From positions 243,294 to 307,293 of the forward strand of contig PUQB01000209.1 of the NCBI GenBank assembly GCA_003024785.1: a DNA stretch of 64,000 nt. Reading direction: 5' to 3'. Position 1 is the first letter of the stretch; each line of letters starts with the position of its first letter. Below the pieces are notes generated by a model. That model made no database searches. It worked only from the letters and a program-made list of their open reading frames with translations, and was not told the DNA's origin. The translations under genes and the position numbers were made by a program. This document shows positions 23,178 through 35,961 of this stretch, in pieces. The DNA comes from Selaginella tamariscina. Its lineage: Eukaryota > Streptophyta > Lycopodiopsida > Selaginellales > Selaginellaceae.

Positions 23178-23663
23178 TTAATATCAATAGCTTGAGAAAA
23201 CTGTTATACTTGATATGTATGTATGTATACATGATATGTAAGTTAAGTGTTTCATATTATGTTTATTTTATTAAATTACGTAATCTTTAACGTAAATCTG
23301 TAAATTACTTATGTCTCTTCATCTGTAAATATATTTGTAGAGAGAGATTTTTATAAAATAAATAAATACACACGCATACAGACATTAACAGCACACATGT
23401 CGTTGTTTTCCTGGATTACAGGAGGAAAAAGGACAGTAACTGTATATTATATATATAAATTGCTAAATATATGTAAAGTTTAAATTGGGCCGCTGTTAAA
23501 GAACCGAAGTTCCTCGCTCCATACAAGTTGTCAAACTCGTACAATCCAAAATATGTGTATATAATACTTTGTATATCTGATTAAAAAAACATTATATGAA
23601 ATGTAAAACATGTCAAGCATTGCTACCAAATACATGTTTTCTTCATGGCAATTCTCATATATT

Positions 23664-23789
23664 CTTCCACGTTGCTTTCCCCTCTGGCATTCCAACGTTG
23701 TTGTGTGTGTGCGTGTGTGTTATAGTTGGCAAACTCACCTGTTATACAAAGTGCACTTTTTTCTAATTATATATTATTTTATATATATG

Positions 23790-23848
<59 letters not shown>

Positions 23849-24245
23849 CCCGTTATACCGCATATATATAAAATTCTATGTACATGTATGTATATAGAAA
23901 AGTTTGCGAATATACATTAATATCTTAAAGACCTGGTATTAAGGGGAAAACAAAACAAACACTAAAATATTAATATAACAGTTAAGTGTAAACTAATATA
24001 TATATATACACACACATGTAAAGAGGTTTATGTTGACAATATATTAACATTTTTGAGTTTAGGCCACTTGGTTATATTTAATTACATATACCGCTTATAT
24101 ACCAACTTTATCAAGAGATGTTTATATATAGTGTGTGTGTGTTAAATGTTCACATGTATAATATTATGTTATATACATGATACATTATCATGTGCATATA
24201 TACACACCAGGTGATACAAATTTTAATATTGTCATTTTGATTTTC
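23664..24245 (-). repeat. Duplicated NLR remnant, copy 2
   Basis: Same layout as 22,262-22,915. The part CTTTCCCCTCTGGCATTCCAACGTTG...AGTTGGCAAACTCACCTGTTATACAAAGTG is the reverse of an NLR exon-1 end with its GT donor. It is followed by AAGACCTGGTATTAAG and a flank shared with 22,465-22,800. It includes a (TA)n tract at 23,789-23,837 and leads directly into the NLR1 stop codon. Confidence 0.6.
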
Positions 24246-25694
24246 ACTCTCGCTGAACTAGTTTTCCCTCCTTTCGTACTAGTACTCTGTTCTTCCCATT
24301 AACAGTTCCAATTCCAGGACAGTTATATATTCCAATACTCTTCAAGGAATGAAGAGTTTCAATGCAACTTGGAAGACAAATTAGTTTAGGCAAATTCCAT
24401 AACTCCATCTTTTCCAAGTTGACAAGGGAGAAGAATTGTGTGTGATCCTCAAACAATGCTTCTAATTGTGGACAATCGTTGATACTTAACCACCTAAGAC
24501 TTGTGAGCAATGTGACAATGGGTGGTAAATATTTGAATGTGAAACCTTTAATTGTAAGACATTCAAGACTTAGAAATCCAGTAGGATTTACTCCTTCCCA
24601 TACCAACGATGGCAAAGACTCTAAATGAAGCATGCACACATTTAAACAATTAGAATTAGGTGGAAGTCTTTCCAGATGGTTGCATCTTAATATTAATATA
24701 TTATCATCGATCTGTTCAATGAAATCCAGCTGATTTAAACTCTTACAGTCTGAAATATTTGAAAGTTTCAATCCCTATAAAATCAAATATTTTTACTTTC
24801 AATCAATATTAAATAATATAATAATACATAACTAATATATAAAGACTTAACATGAGTATTCATGCATTTACATTACTATAGTATAATATACATTTTTAAA
24901 TTTTGCTAAGAAATATTAAAATTTTATAAAAACTTGAAATAAAAATCGTGTCTATTCCAGATAATTGCATGTGGGTAATATTAACCGTGAAATATATATC
25001 CATCGTGCATGGGTATAACAGGGTAAATTACAACCTTTAAGGTCACAGGGTATGCATGTAAGTGTAGTTATTTAATTTATATTTATAATGATTATTTTAA
25101 AACTTAATTTAATTTAAGTTATTTACGATATAGACTAACAATTTCGATATACATATGTATACATGCCATAAACTACAAATATCATAAGCAATTTTAAGTG
25201 TGAAACTTTGATCACATTGGAAACAATTTAATAAATTAGGTTTTCAATTCTTTAATTACAAGTGAAGTTTAACTAACAAGGAAAAACACATGTACGTTAT
25301 GCATGCATATGTCACCTGACAACAGTCACTGTTGCACTACAAGTACAATTCTTATAATTATGTTCAACACGTATTCATTTAAACTAAAATTATACGAATT
25401 ATCTGGTAGTCTCATTCATTAAGATATTAACGAACCAAATATAACATATGTACATAATTAAATTTACCTTGAATTGAATTTGTAACAGCTGGTAGCAACG
25501 TAATATTGTTAATTGAAATAGATCCTTGGGTACCTGAACAAAATAAAGTTTTCACTTCTTTCACAGTATTATGAAAATGTTTTATTTTAAAGTTATACTT
25601 AAAGTAGTTATGAGTATATTTGACTGTATTTGCTTTGTCTACTATACACATAATACCCTCATCTCTCTCTCTCTCTCTCCTCTCTCTCCTCTCT

Positions 25695-25735
<41 letters not shown>

Positions 25736-28586
25736 GTGTGTACCTGGAAAGTAAGTACTTCAAGTTGCTGGCAGTTTGAGATAGTTAGATTCTCCAATCT
25801 TGGAAAAGCCCCAGGTTCACTAAATGATTCCGAGAAGTGCTTGCCTGAGAAACCAGACAAATCTAACCACTTTAAATTGGGCAACTTATTTATAGAAGGA
25901 AGTTCCAATAGAGTTCCACCTCCATTTAGAGTTAAATGTTCTAGATGATGAAGTGATTCCAAACCATTTGGAAGGTACTTTGATGCAGTATTAAGCTGTA
26001 AAGATACCAAAGATGGGAAGTTTATCTCTAATGGAACATCTTTGAACCGAACAGTGAAGAGCTCTAAGATACGTAGTTTTCGAGTGCCATTGAGTAACCA
26101 CGCAAACTTTTGTGGGTCAGCTTCAATTGTTTCAGATTCTATTGGACTACAGTATACTTGTTGTTCATAGTTTCCCAAAGAGACTTCCTCTAATGAACTA
26201 TTGAAAGTTGGATAATTCAAATCTAAGGGACCACTTGTTAACCTTAAAACTTGTAAATGATTCATTTCTTCAATGTAGTGCAAATTTCTCACTGGATGAA
26301 TCCTCATCGAAGTGATATGCAAGCAATTCAACCTGTACATACACTCCTGACGAGTAAAAATGGCAACGATTATGAGCAATATCCTATCTAAACATTGTAT
26401 ATGTATTACATGGATATATATCCCATGATATATATATATATAAAGCCTCAGAAATGCAAACAAAAAAAATTCTCACAGAACCACAAATGCATGTGAAACT
26501 CTATAAATTACATATGCATATGCTATTAAGCCATGGTGATACATGGTGATGTATGTATGCGTGGTACATTAATACATATATAGAGTATAATACCTGTCCA
26601 TGTTTTTCAGAAACCTGAAATCCAGGTGAGCGCCACCGTCACATTCTCCAGAACAATCTATTTGAAGACCCTCCAAATCATGAAGTCTGCCAAGCCCTTC
26701 AAGCAGATTTTCATAAGAGCACCAGCATCTTTGACGAGGAGTAAGCACTAAGTATCTTAACTGCACAAGGAGCTCCAATCCACAAATTGTTATGAACTGC
26801 CCACTCAAACATAAGAACTTCAGGTTGGAAAAGCTTTCCAAAAAGATCTGCATTGGCTCCCTCAGACACACCAGCTGCAGCACGGACAAGCGAGGCATTT
26901 CATTCGACAGAATATCTGAAACCTTTTCAACTTTCATGTCTTCTGTATCTCCATAAATCACCTCTACTACTCCTGATGTCTGAACGCTGCAAGTGCGAAG
27001 TGCGAAGTATGGATGTTTGTCTGTTTTGATGATGTAGTCTGCTAGATCAAGCATCAATTCACTAGGATAGCGATATTTGTCAACTAAAGATGCATCTTCC
27101 AGTGATTTCCATGCGGATAAAAATTCCCTGTGTTGATAATCATCATGTTCATATGAGCTTAACACCAGCCACCAGTAATAGAGGGATGTCTAGCATCGGT
27201 TAATCTTTTAAAATCGAAAGAATAGTGGTGTCTGTCTTCCATAGCAATGCACAGGAAAAGCACCTTCTCATCGTTGCTTAAGGCGTCGTAACTCAGCTTT
27301 AGCACCCTAAATATCTTTTCATGCTCATCACATTTTCCCCCTCCTGATCTTTTCCAGAACATGTTCCCAGTATATAGGAGAATACAAAGTCTCAATGTCC
27401 TTAGCCATGAACCTAGCCATGACCTCCAACACTTTTGGAACTCCATAACAGTGTTTAACCATTGACTCAACATGATGTCTTATATCCTTAGGAGCCTCTT
27501 CTTTCCCAAAGGCATGCAGGCAAAAGAGTGTGCAATCATCTCCATTCGATAAAGGATTCACCTTTAGTTTTACGATTCTATCCCTTGAGAATTGATCAAG
27601 CACGTTTGCCTTCTGACTGGTAACCAGTTTCTTAACACCTTTGATGTTCACTGCCCTCAAAATATCTGCGTTCCACACATTCTCTAGTACAATAAGAGTC
27701 ACCTTACTGGAAGTTCGATTTGCAAAGGCCTGGATTGATTGCATGCCCTCTCCTACATTTGTTATCTACAGAGCAATCAACGATCAGCATTAATATACAT
27801 GTATATATAAATATGGTACATACCTTTGAATGCCCAGGGAGCATCCGCAATTGAGAACAAATGTCCATCACCATTGATACCTCGTCTTTGCCTCGGCCAA
27901 CTTCGAGATATGCAATACAGCCAAAGAGTTTTCTCACCTCCTGCATCTGGAAAACGTATTGAACCAAATGCGTTTTTCCCGCTCCGCTCTGCCCATGTAT
28001 AAGAATCCATTCCGGTCCATGTTCGTCGGCAAGCAAAGATCTCAGCATGGAGATATAAGACTTTCTTAAAACTGTAGGTTTCCGCACGTCGAGCGTTGGT
28101 ACCAAATAGTGGCTGCGGTTATCTTTCACCAGCTCTCACTGCAACCAGATCAGCTTCAACTCGCTCCTTGCAGGCCAGAATCTTTCTGGATTTCATCCCT
28201 CTGAAACGTCCAACAAAGTTGTGCGTGCGTGCGTGCGTGTGTTAGAGTTAGCAAACTCACCTGTTATACAAAGTGTAGTTTTTACGTCCATCTATGGTGG
28301 CCACCATTAGCTCCTCCATATCATTTTTGAACTTGCTCAGCATGATGTATTCATCAGAGCCCGGATGGAAGTCTTTCATGCAGTTTGCCACCTCAGGCAA
28401 AAGACGAAGATAATCAGAGGCATTCACGCCAGCAATAATGCTTTTCAGCTCCCACCCATTCTTCACAAAGTGGCATGCTGGGAGGATTAGAGCTGCAATT
28501 GCACCCTTCAGCGGCTCACCAATCACCGGTCCAAGTACGGCCCCAATCGATCCAGATGCAAGTGAAGTACGATCACGGTCAACCAT
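24244..28586 (-). pseudogene. NLR1: RPW8-like NB-LRR resistance gene (one frameshift seen)
   Basis: NLRs are cytosolic immune receptors. Coding exon 1 (28,257-28,586) starts MVDRDRTSLASGSIGAVLGP VIGEPLKG, resembling the start of RPW8-type coiled-coil domains. The NB domain follows at 27,8xx-28,198: Walker A GQSGAGKTH, then after an intron Walker B-like TLIVLENVWN, RNBS-B KKLVTSQKA, a GLPL-like CYGVPKVLEVMARFM and RNBS-D-like LKLSYDALSNDEKVLFLCIA. The MHD site reads ELMLDLADY. LRR exons lie at 26,590-27,165, 25,742-26,340 and 24,244-24,774 (stop TGA 24,244). Relative to NLR2, about 14 bases are missing near 28,120-28,155, which puts KERVEADLVAVRAG out of frame with KDNRSHYL. So the gene is either broken there, spliced around it, or misread. 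Otherwise it is well preserved. Confidence 0.75.
25661..25730. repeat. (CT)n(TA)n microsatellite at an NLR1 exon border
   Basis: CT-rich and TA tracts directly precede the donor of the 25,742-26,340 exon. The CT/TA type recurs in introns across this window. Confidence 0.9.
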
Positions 28587-28663
28587 AGCGATAGAATTTA
28601 ATCAACTACAAATCATAATTAATAATCTCTCCCACACACACGCATGGTTAACATGAATTACAC

Positions 28664-28710
28664 ATTTACCTGTTGTACATTTCCCACCACTGTCGTAGTC
28701 AAGTTCTAGC
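28664..28710 (-). other. Small non-coding leader exon 2 of NLR1
   Basis: The sequence GTTTGGCTAGAACTTGACTA ... AATGTACAACAG is flanked by AG (AACAG) and a GT donor (GTAAATG). NLR2 has the same exon at about 33,088-33,111, shorter by some 20 bases. No start codon is used here; the ATG lies in the next exon. Confidence 0.5.
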
Positions 28711-29515
28711 CAAACCTGTTAAAATCTACATCATTTGTATTAACGGTTATAAATGCCACAGATTACGGCTGAAGTTCAATTTTGTTTTTAGTAAAGTTTA
28801 ATATAAATTTTTTATTAATTTATAATAAGAATAAAAATATCATTATAATTCAAATTCTGTACTAATATTAAGTATAACTTTTTTTTTTAATTTCATTAAA
28901 AATCATAAATTCTTTCTTATAGTAAATTTGATAATTAACTTTGTCAATAATATTATTATTATGTAGTAATTATATTTGTAATATATAAATGTCTGTTTAT
29001 GTAATTAAGCTCAGATATTACTTAACAGGTGTGGGAACGCTTTCACAATTCAACCCCCCTTTTGTATTAGTATTAAGTAAAATTTAATAATATTAAAAAC
29101 CAAGACAAAATACTAAATCACATATATAAATGAAATGTGATAATCCTGAAGGTCTTTTTAATTTATATTTTTAAATGTGTATAAAATCATTAAAATAATT
29201 AACTTAATTAATTATAATCAAGGAAGGGGAGTCATGGTGTTTACACAAGTATATATAGCAAAAGTTGTAATTCAGGTGAGTTTTTAATTTTTATGTAGAA
29301 CTATATATGTATGGATCCATTTATCTCTTGGTGCACATAGCCAAGAAACTATTTACCTGCAGTACATGCTATACATAGATGTATATGTACATCTACCATC
29401 TAAACACTAAAACAAGTGATATATGTATATATATATATGTCTGTAAATGCATAAGCATTAATCCTCACTTATGAATTAACCAAGTGAATTCATCTCTCTC
29501 TCTACCTGTGTGTCC

Positions 29516-29565
29516 AAGCCTCTCGTCCTAAGCAGGCTTTGATTGAGCAGCAATACTCTTCTAAC
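29516..29565 (-). other. Leader exon 1 of NLR1
   Basis: In reverse it reads TGCTGCTCAATCAAAGCCTG ... GGCTTGGACACACAG followed by GTAGAG, a good donor. It is conserved in NLR2 (32,449-32,494) and in the orphan flank at 14,230-14,256. Conservation of a non-coding exon and donor supports a 5' UTR role. Confidence 0.55.
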
Positions 29566-30205
29566 ATAGTCACATTGATAGACCGCGTGAAGAATTATCA
29601 ACTGCAGACACGTGATTAATTATTTAAATATACTTTGTCAATTCCGTGTATACTGCAGCTGCTGACCAGCGGACTCCAATGGATTATTAAAACCAGTTAA
29701 GTTATCGTTTGGTGCAGTTCTGATTTTGATATGTTTACGATGTAAAATTTGGTTTTAAATCCTTAAAATCTCTTATTTTTAGAAATTATTTATATTTATA
29801 AACTTGTATGTGAAACTAAAATATATTATATTATATTTATTTAGTCGTTTCTAGTCAAGAAAAAACTAAAATAAGTTTTAAAATTTAATCAGTCGTTTTA
29901 AACACAGTTAATAAAAGTTAAAATTATAAAACCACTAACTTAATTTAAAGATTATTAATATGCATAATAGACCATTCTAATTGAGCAGAGTATTAATCAA
30001 TTAATGATGCTTTACATAGCACATTATATACCTTCTGATGTAAATACGAATATATCACATTCATATGTTAAGACGTATAATATCTACGTGTGTTTTAAAT
30101 CGTTGAAGAATATTATACTGTTCAAACAACAACTTAGAAAAAGAACGACGTATATAGCTAGATCGTGTAACATAATGAGAGAGAGAAAAGCCTATACCAC
30201 ACTAT

Positions 30206-30352
30206 CCATGCACACGCACGCTACGTACATAGCAGCTTGAAAATGTGCCTGTTTACGGTCACAGTATCTAAGAATAGTAGTCTACAAGAACGCATGCACA
30301 CGCACACTACATATATAGCAGCTTGAAAATGTGCCAAGTTTACGGGGTCCAA
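30206..30352. repeat. Tandem duplication of about 75 bases
   Basis: CATGCACACGCACGCTACGT...AGCAGCTTGAAAATGTGCC.GTTTACGG appears at 30,206-30,259 and again at 30,294-30,345 with few differences. Confidence 0.8.
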
Positions 30353-32279
30353 GTTGTCAACATGTACAGGAAGTATAATATCAGCATGTAGAAAGTTGCC
30401 TATGAAGCGTGCAAAAAAGGCAATTTCCGCTCGAGTGTTCTCAGCCTGTTTATAAAAACTCTTTTTTAAGGAAATTTACTTAACCTATAACATCATTAAC
30501 CAGGTATATTATCTTCTGTTGGCATATAAAACGATGTGTATGTACACAGTATATGGAGATTCAAGTCTATAAGCTGCAGTTGACAAATGTTCACGTCTCT
30601 CTCTAGCTTACCTTTCTGAAACCATGTTGTTCACCTTCGTACTCTACATATGCAACTGGGATGCATTTTGCTTTCACAACCTCATATATCTTGTGGCTTG
30701 CTTAGGTGGTACAACCTATATGCATTTTCCCAAACAGGTATTAGAGCGTACACTAAAACACAATGTGTGTGTGTACCACACACACACACATATGAGGTAT
30801 ACACACAAAAAAGATATGTATGATATGCATGTATGTTGTGTGCAGGTGTACCTATAAGCGTGTCGAGATAACGTGATTCGAAACTTGTGAATTTTCCTCA
30901 ACAAGTCCAGCAAGAACCTATGAAATCTCGACTAATCAAGAATTTTAAGTAAAGGAAATGTATAAACCGGATAAATACTTAACAAATTTATGTGACAGAG
31001 CCCCTCTTTTCCTATATGTGTAACTGGGCTGGCATGAAATGCCAGTCCTCGACACCAAGGATGTCATTATGTAAAAAATATAAAAAAAAACAACAAAAAG
31101 AAACATGGATTGTTGCTTAACTAAGTTCGTTAATTAAAAAGAGGATGTACCCCGTAGCGCCGGCTTTGAATGTATCATGAAATGACAAAGCAGCTAGTGT
31201 TGTGTAGCCTCCACACACACACACACATATGTATGTATGTATGTATATGATACTGTGAGAGCAAAGCAAAAGAGGGGGTTCTTCTGTAGGTGGGGCTTCA
31301 TGATAAAAGTTACCAATCGCCTTAATCGAACTCCTTATTTCACACAACAATCCTACAATTAGTAAATTACATATATGTACGTATATATATATACATATTG
31401 TGTGTGCGTGCGTGTATAATATTGATCAAAAGAAAACTCATAAACAGTGTCAGTGTTTCTATTATACACCAACGTATTTAAGTTTAAAAAACAAAAAGAC
31501 AAGTTTCGAGATATATATTACGTGCATATATATAGAGATGAACTTATATATTATGCCTTGTATAGATTCACACACCCACACACATACAAAAACACTTATG
31601 TACATACCTTCACAATAGTTGGAGCCAGCACTCGGTGAACCAATTTTCACCATAGACTGTCTGCATTAATATTCAAAATTTTATTTCTCTGTGCAGCGGC
31701 TTTCTATGAAACTAGGTAGTGTACAATGAGAGAGTCAGCAAGTACCTCAAAGATGTAATTTTTTTCTATGTCTATTGTTATTCTTAATTAAAGTACTTCT
31801 CTAATTTTGATCACTCGTATATGTATATTTTCAGATAAATATGTTAATATAAATTTGTAATTCACAAGAATCGAACTATATAACTTAATCTTTAATATCC
31901 TCAGTCAACCGTGGTTGGACATGTTAAGATAATTATAATAATTATTAGTAATAATCATATGCCATATCAAATTAGTCATTTAATGTTAATTTCGTTAAAA
32001 TTATTAATATATGATTAGCTGACTCTAATAATGAAATAATAATTTATTTCCCTTTCTCTTATAAAAAGTTTATGTCTGTTCTTCATGCATATTTCACCTT
32101 TGATCGGAATATTGATTTTTTTTAACTTAAAAAATGAGCTAGAAAATTAATATCTGGCTTAATAAGCGAAATAAGAATATTAAGACTACTTCCTGTCTCA
32201 TCTTTTAAAATAGTTTTTATAATTATTATAAAATTATAATAGTAAATATTTTTTCTAGTAATATTAATAATTAAATTAA

Positions 32280-32281
<2 letters not shown>

Positions 32282-32330
<49 letters not shown>
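32282..32330. repeat. (TA)n microsatellite
   Basis: About 24 uninterrupted TA units lie upstream of the NLR2 leader exon. Confidence 0.98.
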
Positions 32331-32332
<2 letters not shown>

Positions 32333-32448
32333 TATTCAGTTAGTTAATCATTTTGGGACTTTGCACTCCAGATGTAAGTGAAGTATGACGTACACGATTA
32401 TTTCTTGTGCCGTTGACTAATTATTCACGCGGTTTATCAATGTGTCTA

Positions 32449-32494
32449 TGCTGCTCAATCAAAGCCTGGCTTATGGGAGGCTTGGACACACAGG
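32449..32494 (+). other. Leader exon 1 of NLR2
   Basis: TGCTGCTCAATCAAAGCCTG...GGCTTGGACACACAG|GTAGGG. It matches the NLR1 leader on the other strand, with the donor kept. Confidence 0.5.
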
Positions 32495-33226
32495 TAGGGA
32501 GAAGAATTCACTTGGTATCTACGTGTATCACTTGTTTTAGTGTGTAAATGGTAGATGCACATATACATTTATGTATAGCGTTTCTCAAGTAAATAGTTGC
32601 TTGGCTATTGTGCGTTGTGTATAAAGAGAAATGAATACATACATACGCATATATAAAGAATACCAAAGTGTTTATGTATGATATCTTCTACATAACAATA
32701 CCTGAATTACAACTTTCGCTATATATACTTGTGTAACACACACACACACATTTACCGTTTCTTCGAGTTACACACATAAAGAGACATAACAAACACATCT
32801 ATATGTTATAGGATATAATATAGTAATAACGATTACAAAGTTGTTTGCTAAATTTATTAATAGAAAAGAAATTATGGTTCATAGTGAAATAAAAAAAAAC
32901 TCAAAAGAAAGTTTATACCTAATAATAATATAAAAATTAAATTATATTAATTTGTTTAGTCTTATTATTAATTAATATTTTTTACTTCTGTTAAACTTGA
33001 TGAAATCTTAACCTTCAGCAATGTCTCTCCATATAAATAATTTGTCTATTTATAACATATAGTATGAATAATGTACATTTTAACAGGTTTGGCTGGACGA
33101 TTTACAACAGGTAAATAAACTCTTCTGAACGTAATATTGTCATGTTAATAATGCGTGTGTGTGAGAGAGATTATTAATTATGATTTGTAGATGATTAAAT
33201 TCTATCGCTGTGGTTGACCCATGATC

Positions 33227-35908
33227 ATACTTCACTTGCATCTGGATCGATTGGGGCCATTCTTGGACCGTTGATTAGTGAGCCGCTGAAGGTGCAATCC
33301 TCCCAGCATGCCACTTTGTAAAGAATGGGTGGGAGCTGAAAAGGATTATTGCTGGCGTGAATGCCTCTGATTATCTTCGTCTTTTGCCGGAGGTGGCAAA
33401 CTGTATGAAATACTTCCATCCGGGCTCTGATGAATACAGCAAGTTCAACAATGATTTGGAGGAGCTAATGGTGGCCACCATAGATGGAGCTAAAAACTAC
33501 ACTTTGTATAACAGGTGAGTTTGCTAGCTCTAACACACACACACACACGCCGCGCGCATGCACACACAAATACGCACAACGTTGTTGGACGTTTCAGAGG
33601 GATGAAATCCAGAAAGATTCTGGCCTGCAAGGAGCGAGTGCATGAAGCTGATTTGGTTGCAGTGAGAGCCATAATAAAAAGGGTGGAAGATAACCGTAGT
33701 CACTATTTGGTATCAACGCTTGACGTGCGAAAACCTATAGTTTTGAGGGAGTCTTGTATCTCCGGCCTGAGATCTTTGCTTGGCGATGAACATGGACCTG
33801 AATGGATTCTTATACATGGGCAGAGCGCAGTGGGAAAAACACATTTGATTCTATACGTTTTTCAGATGCAGGAGGTTAGAGAACTCTTTGGTTGTATTGC
33901 ATATCTCGAAGTTGGGCAAGAGGTATCAATGGTGATGGACATTTGCTCTCAATTGCGGATGCTCCCTGGGCATTCAAAGGTATATACATTTACATGTATA
34001 TTAATGCTCATCATAGATCACTCTGTAGATTTCAAATGTAGGAGAGGGCATGGAATCAATCCAGACCTTTGCAAATCGAACTTCCAATAAGATGACTCTT
34101 ATTGTACTGGAGAATGTTTGGAACGCAGATATTCTGAGGGCAGTGGACATCAAAGGTGTTAGGAAGCTGGTTACTAGTCAGAAGGCAAACGTGTTGGATC
34201 AATTCTCAAGGGATACAATCTCAAAAATAAAGGTGAATCCTTTATCATATAGAGATGCTCGCACACTATTCTGCCTGCATGCCTTCAGGAAAGAAGAGGC
34301 TCCTGAGGATATCAGAGATCATGTTGAGTTAATGGTTGAACAATGCTATGGAGCTCCAAAAGTACTGGCGGTCTTGGCTAGGTACATGGGTAAGAACATT
34401 GGGGCTTTGTATTCTCCTACTTATTGGGAACATGTTCTGGAAAAGATCAGGAGGGTAAGACAGACACCACTATTCTCTCGATATTAGAAGATCAACCGAT
34501 GTTAGACATCCGCTCTATTATTGGTGGTTGGTGTTAAGCTCATATGAACATGATGATTATCAACACAGGGAATTTTTATCTGCATGGAAATCACTGGAAG
34601 ATGCATCTTTAGCTGAGAATTCCTAGTCAATTGATGCTTAAGCTAGCAGAATACATCATCATCAAAACAGATAATTATCCATACTTTAGACTTTCCACTA
34701 AGTCTTGCAGCAGTCAGACATCAGCAGTGGAGGTGATTTATGGAGACATGAGAGGTGAAAAGGTTTCAGATATTCTGTCGTACTGCAGCTGTGTTTGAGG
34801 AGCCAATGCATATCTCTCTGGACGGCTTTTCCAACCTGAAGTTTTTATGGTTGAGTGGGCAGTTCCTAACAATTGGAGCTCCTTGTGCAGTTAAGATACT
34901 TAGAGCTTACTCCTCGTAAAAGATGCTGGTGTTCTTACGAAAATCTGCTTGGCAGACTTCTTCAGCTGGAGGTTCTTCGAATACATTGTTTTGGAGAATG
35001 TGATGGTGGTGCCCATCTGGATTTCAGGTTTCTGAAAAACATGGACAGATATATAAACTGTATTATACTCTATACATGTATTACTGTACACACATGCATA
35101 CATCACATGTATCATCACTGATTTTTAGGCTTAATGGTATTTACATATGTAGTTAAGGTTCTGCGTACAGTATGAATTTATAGAGTTCCAGGCATTCTAG
35201 CCTTTATATGGGACTGGGGTTCTGTGAGAATCTTTTTGATTTGTGGGGGTTGTATCTGCACTTCTGAGGCTTTGTGGAGCTTTTTAGGCATTTGCAGGGT
35301 TTATATTCATGTAATATATTTATAGTGTTTAGATACCTATTTTACTCATTAGGAGTGTATGTACAGGTTGAATTGCTTGCATATCACTTCGATGAGGATT
35401 CATCCAGTGAGAAATTCACAATACATTGAAGAAATGAGTCATTTATAAGTTTTAAGGTTAACAAGTGGTCCCTTAGATTTGAATTATCCAACTTTCAATA
35501 GTTCAGTCTCTTTGGGAAACTATGAACAGCAAGCATACTTTAGTTCAACAAAATCTGAAACAGTTGAAGCTGACCCACAAAAGTTTGTGTGGTTGCTCAA
35601 TGGCACTCAAAAGCTACGTATCTTAGAGCTCTTCACTCTTCGGTTCAAAGAGGTTCCATTAGAGATAAACTTCCCATCTTTGGTTTCTTTACAGCTTAAT
35701 ACTGCATCAAAGTACCTTCCGAACGGTTTCGAATCACTTCATCGTCTAGAATAATTAACTCTAAATGGAGGTGGAACTCTATTGGAACTTCCTTCTATAA
35801 ACAAGTTGCCCAACTTAGTTATCAGGAAAGCACTTCCCTGAATCATTCTGTGAACCTGGGGCTTTTCCAAGATTGATGTATCTAACTATCTCAAACTGCC
35901 AGCAACTT
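33227..35908 (+). pseudogene. NLR2: inverted, broken copy of NLR1
   Basis: It is homologous to NLR1 from the first coding exon (33,2xx, TCACTTGCATCTGGATCGAT) through the P-loop exon and later exons. The P-loop exon keeps GQSAVGKTH at about 33,819; the next keeps TLIVLENVWN and PLSYRDARTLFCLHAF. LRR parts lie at 34,830-35,040 and 35,370-35,900. The start ATG is lost (the site reads GTGGTTGACC). About 13 bases are missing near 33,292, with further small deletions near 33,435. A TAG follows ATTCC near 34,622, sequence near 34,775 is deleted, and the last LRR exons are absent. The NB part after 33,600 is open over long stretches. The gene ends abruptly where the Crinkler-like gene's leader begins. 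Exons and introns align with NLR1, so it arose by an inverted duplication and then decayed. Confidence 0.85.
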
Positions 35909-35961
35909 GAACGTACGCACACACTCCAACGGCCAACTAGGGTTTTAATCGAGGATCTGAA

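Larger units (their letters stand above)
29620..32395. promoter_or_regulatory. Intergenic space between the head-to-head NLR genes
   Basis: A 2.8-kb AT-rich region from which NLR1 and NLR2 point away. It must hold both promoters if they are transcribed. I see no convincing coding exon. A plus-strand frame at 30,624-30,857 (MLFTFVLYICNWDAFCFHNL...) runs into CA repeats and is weak. Microsatellites occur at 31,213-31,247, and a 60-base tandem duplication lies at 30,206-30,352. Confidence 0.4.

Noticed and set aside
30624..30857. Small plus-strand ORF with a hydrophobic start between the NLRs
   Set aside because: It runs into a CA repeat, has no homologous copy near the other leader, and shows no splice support.
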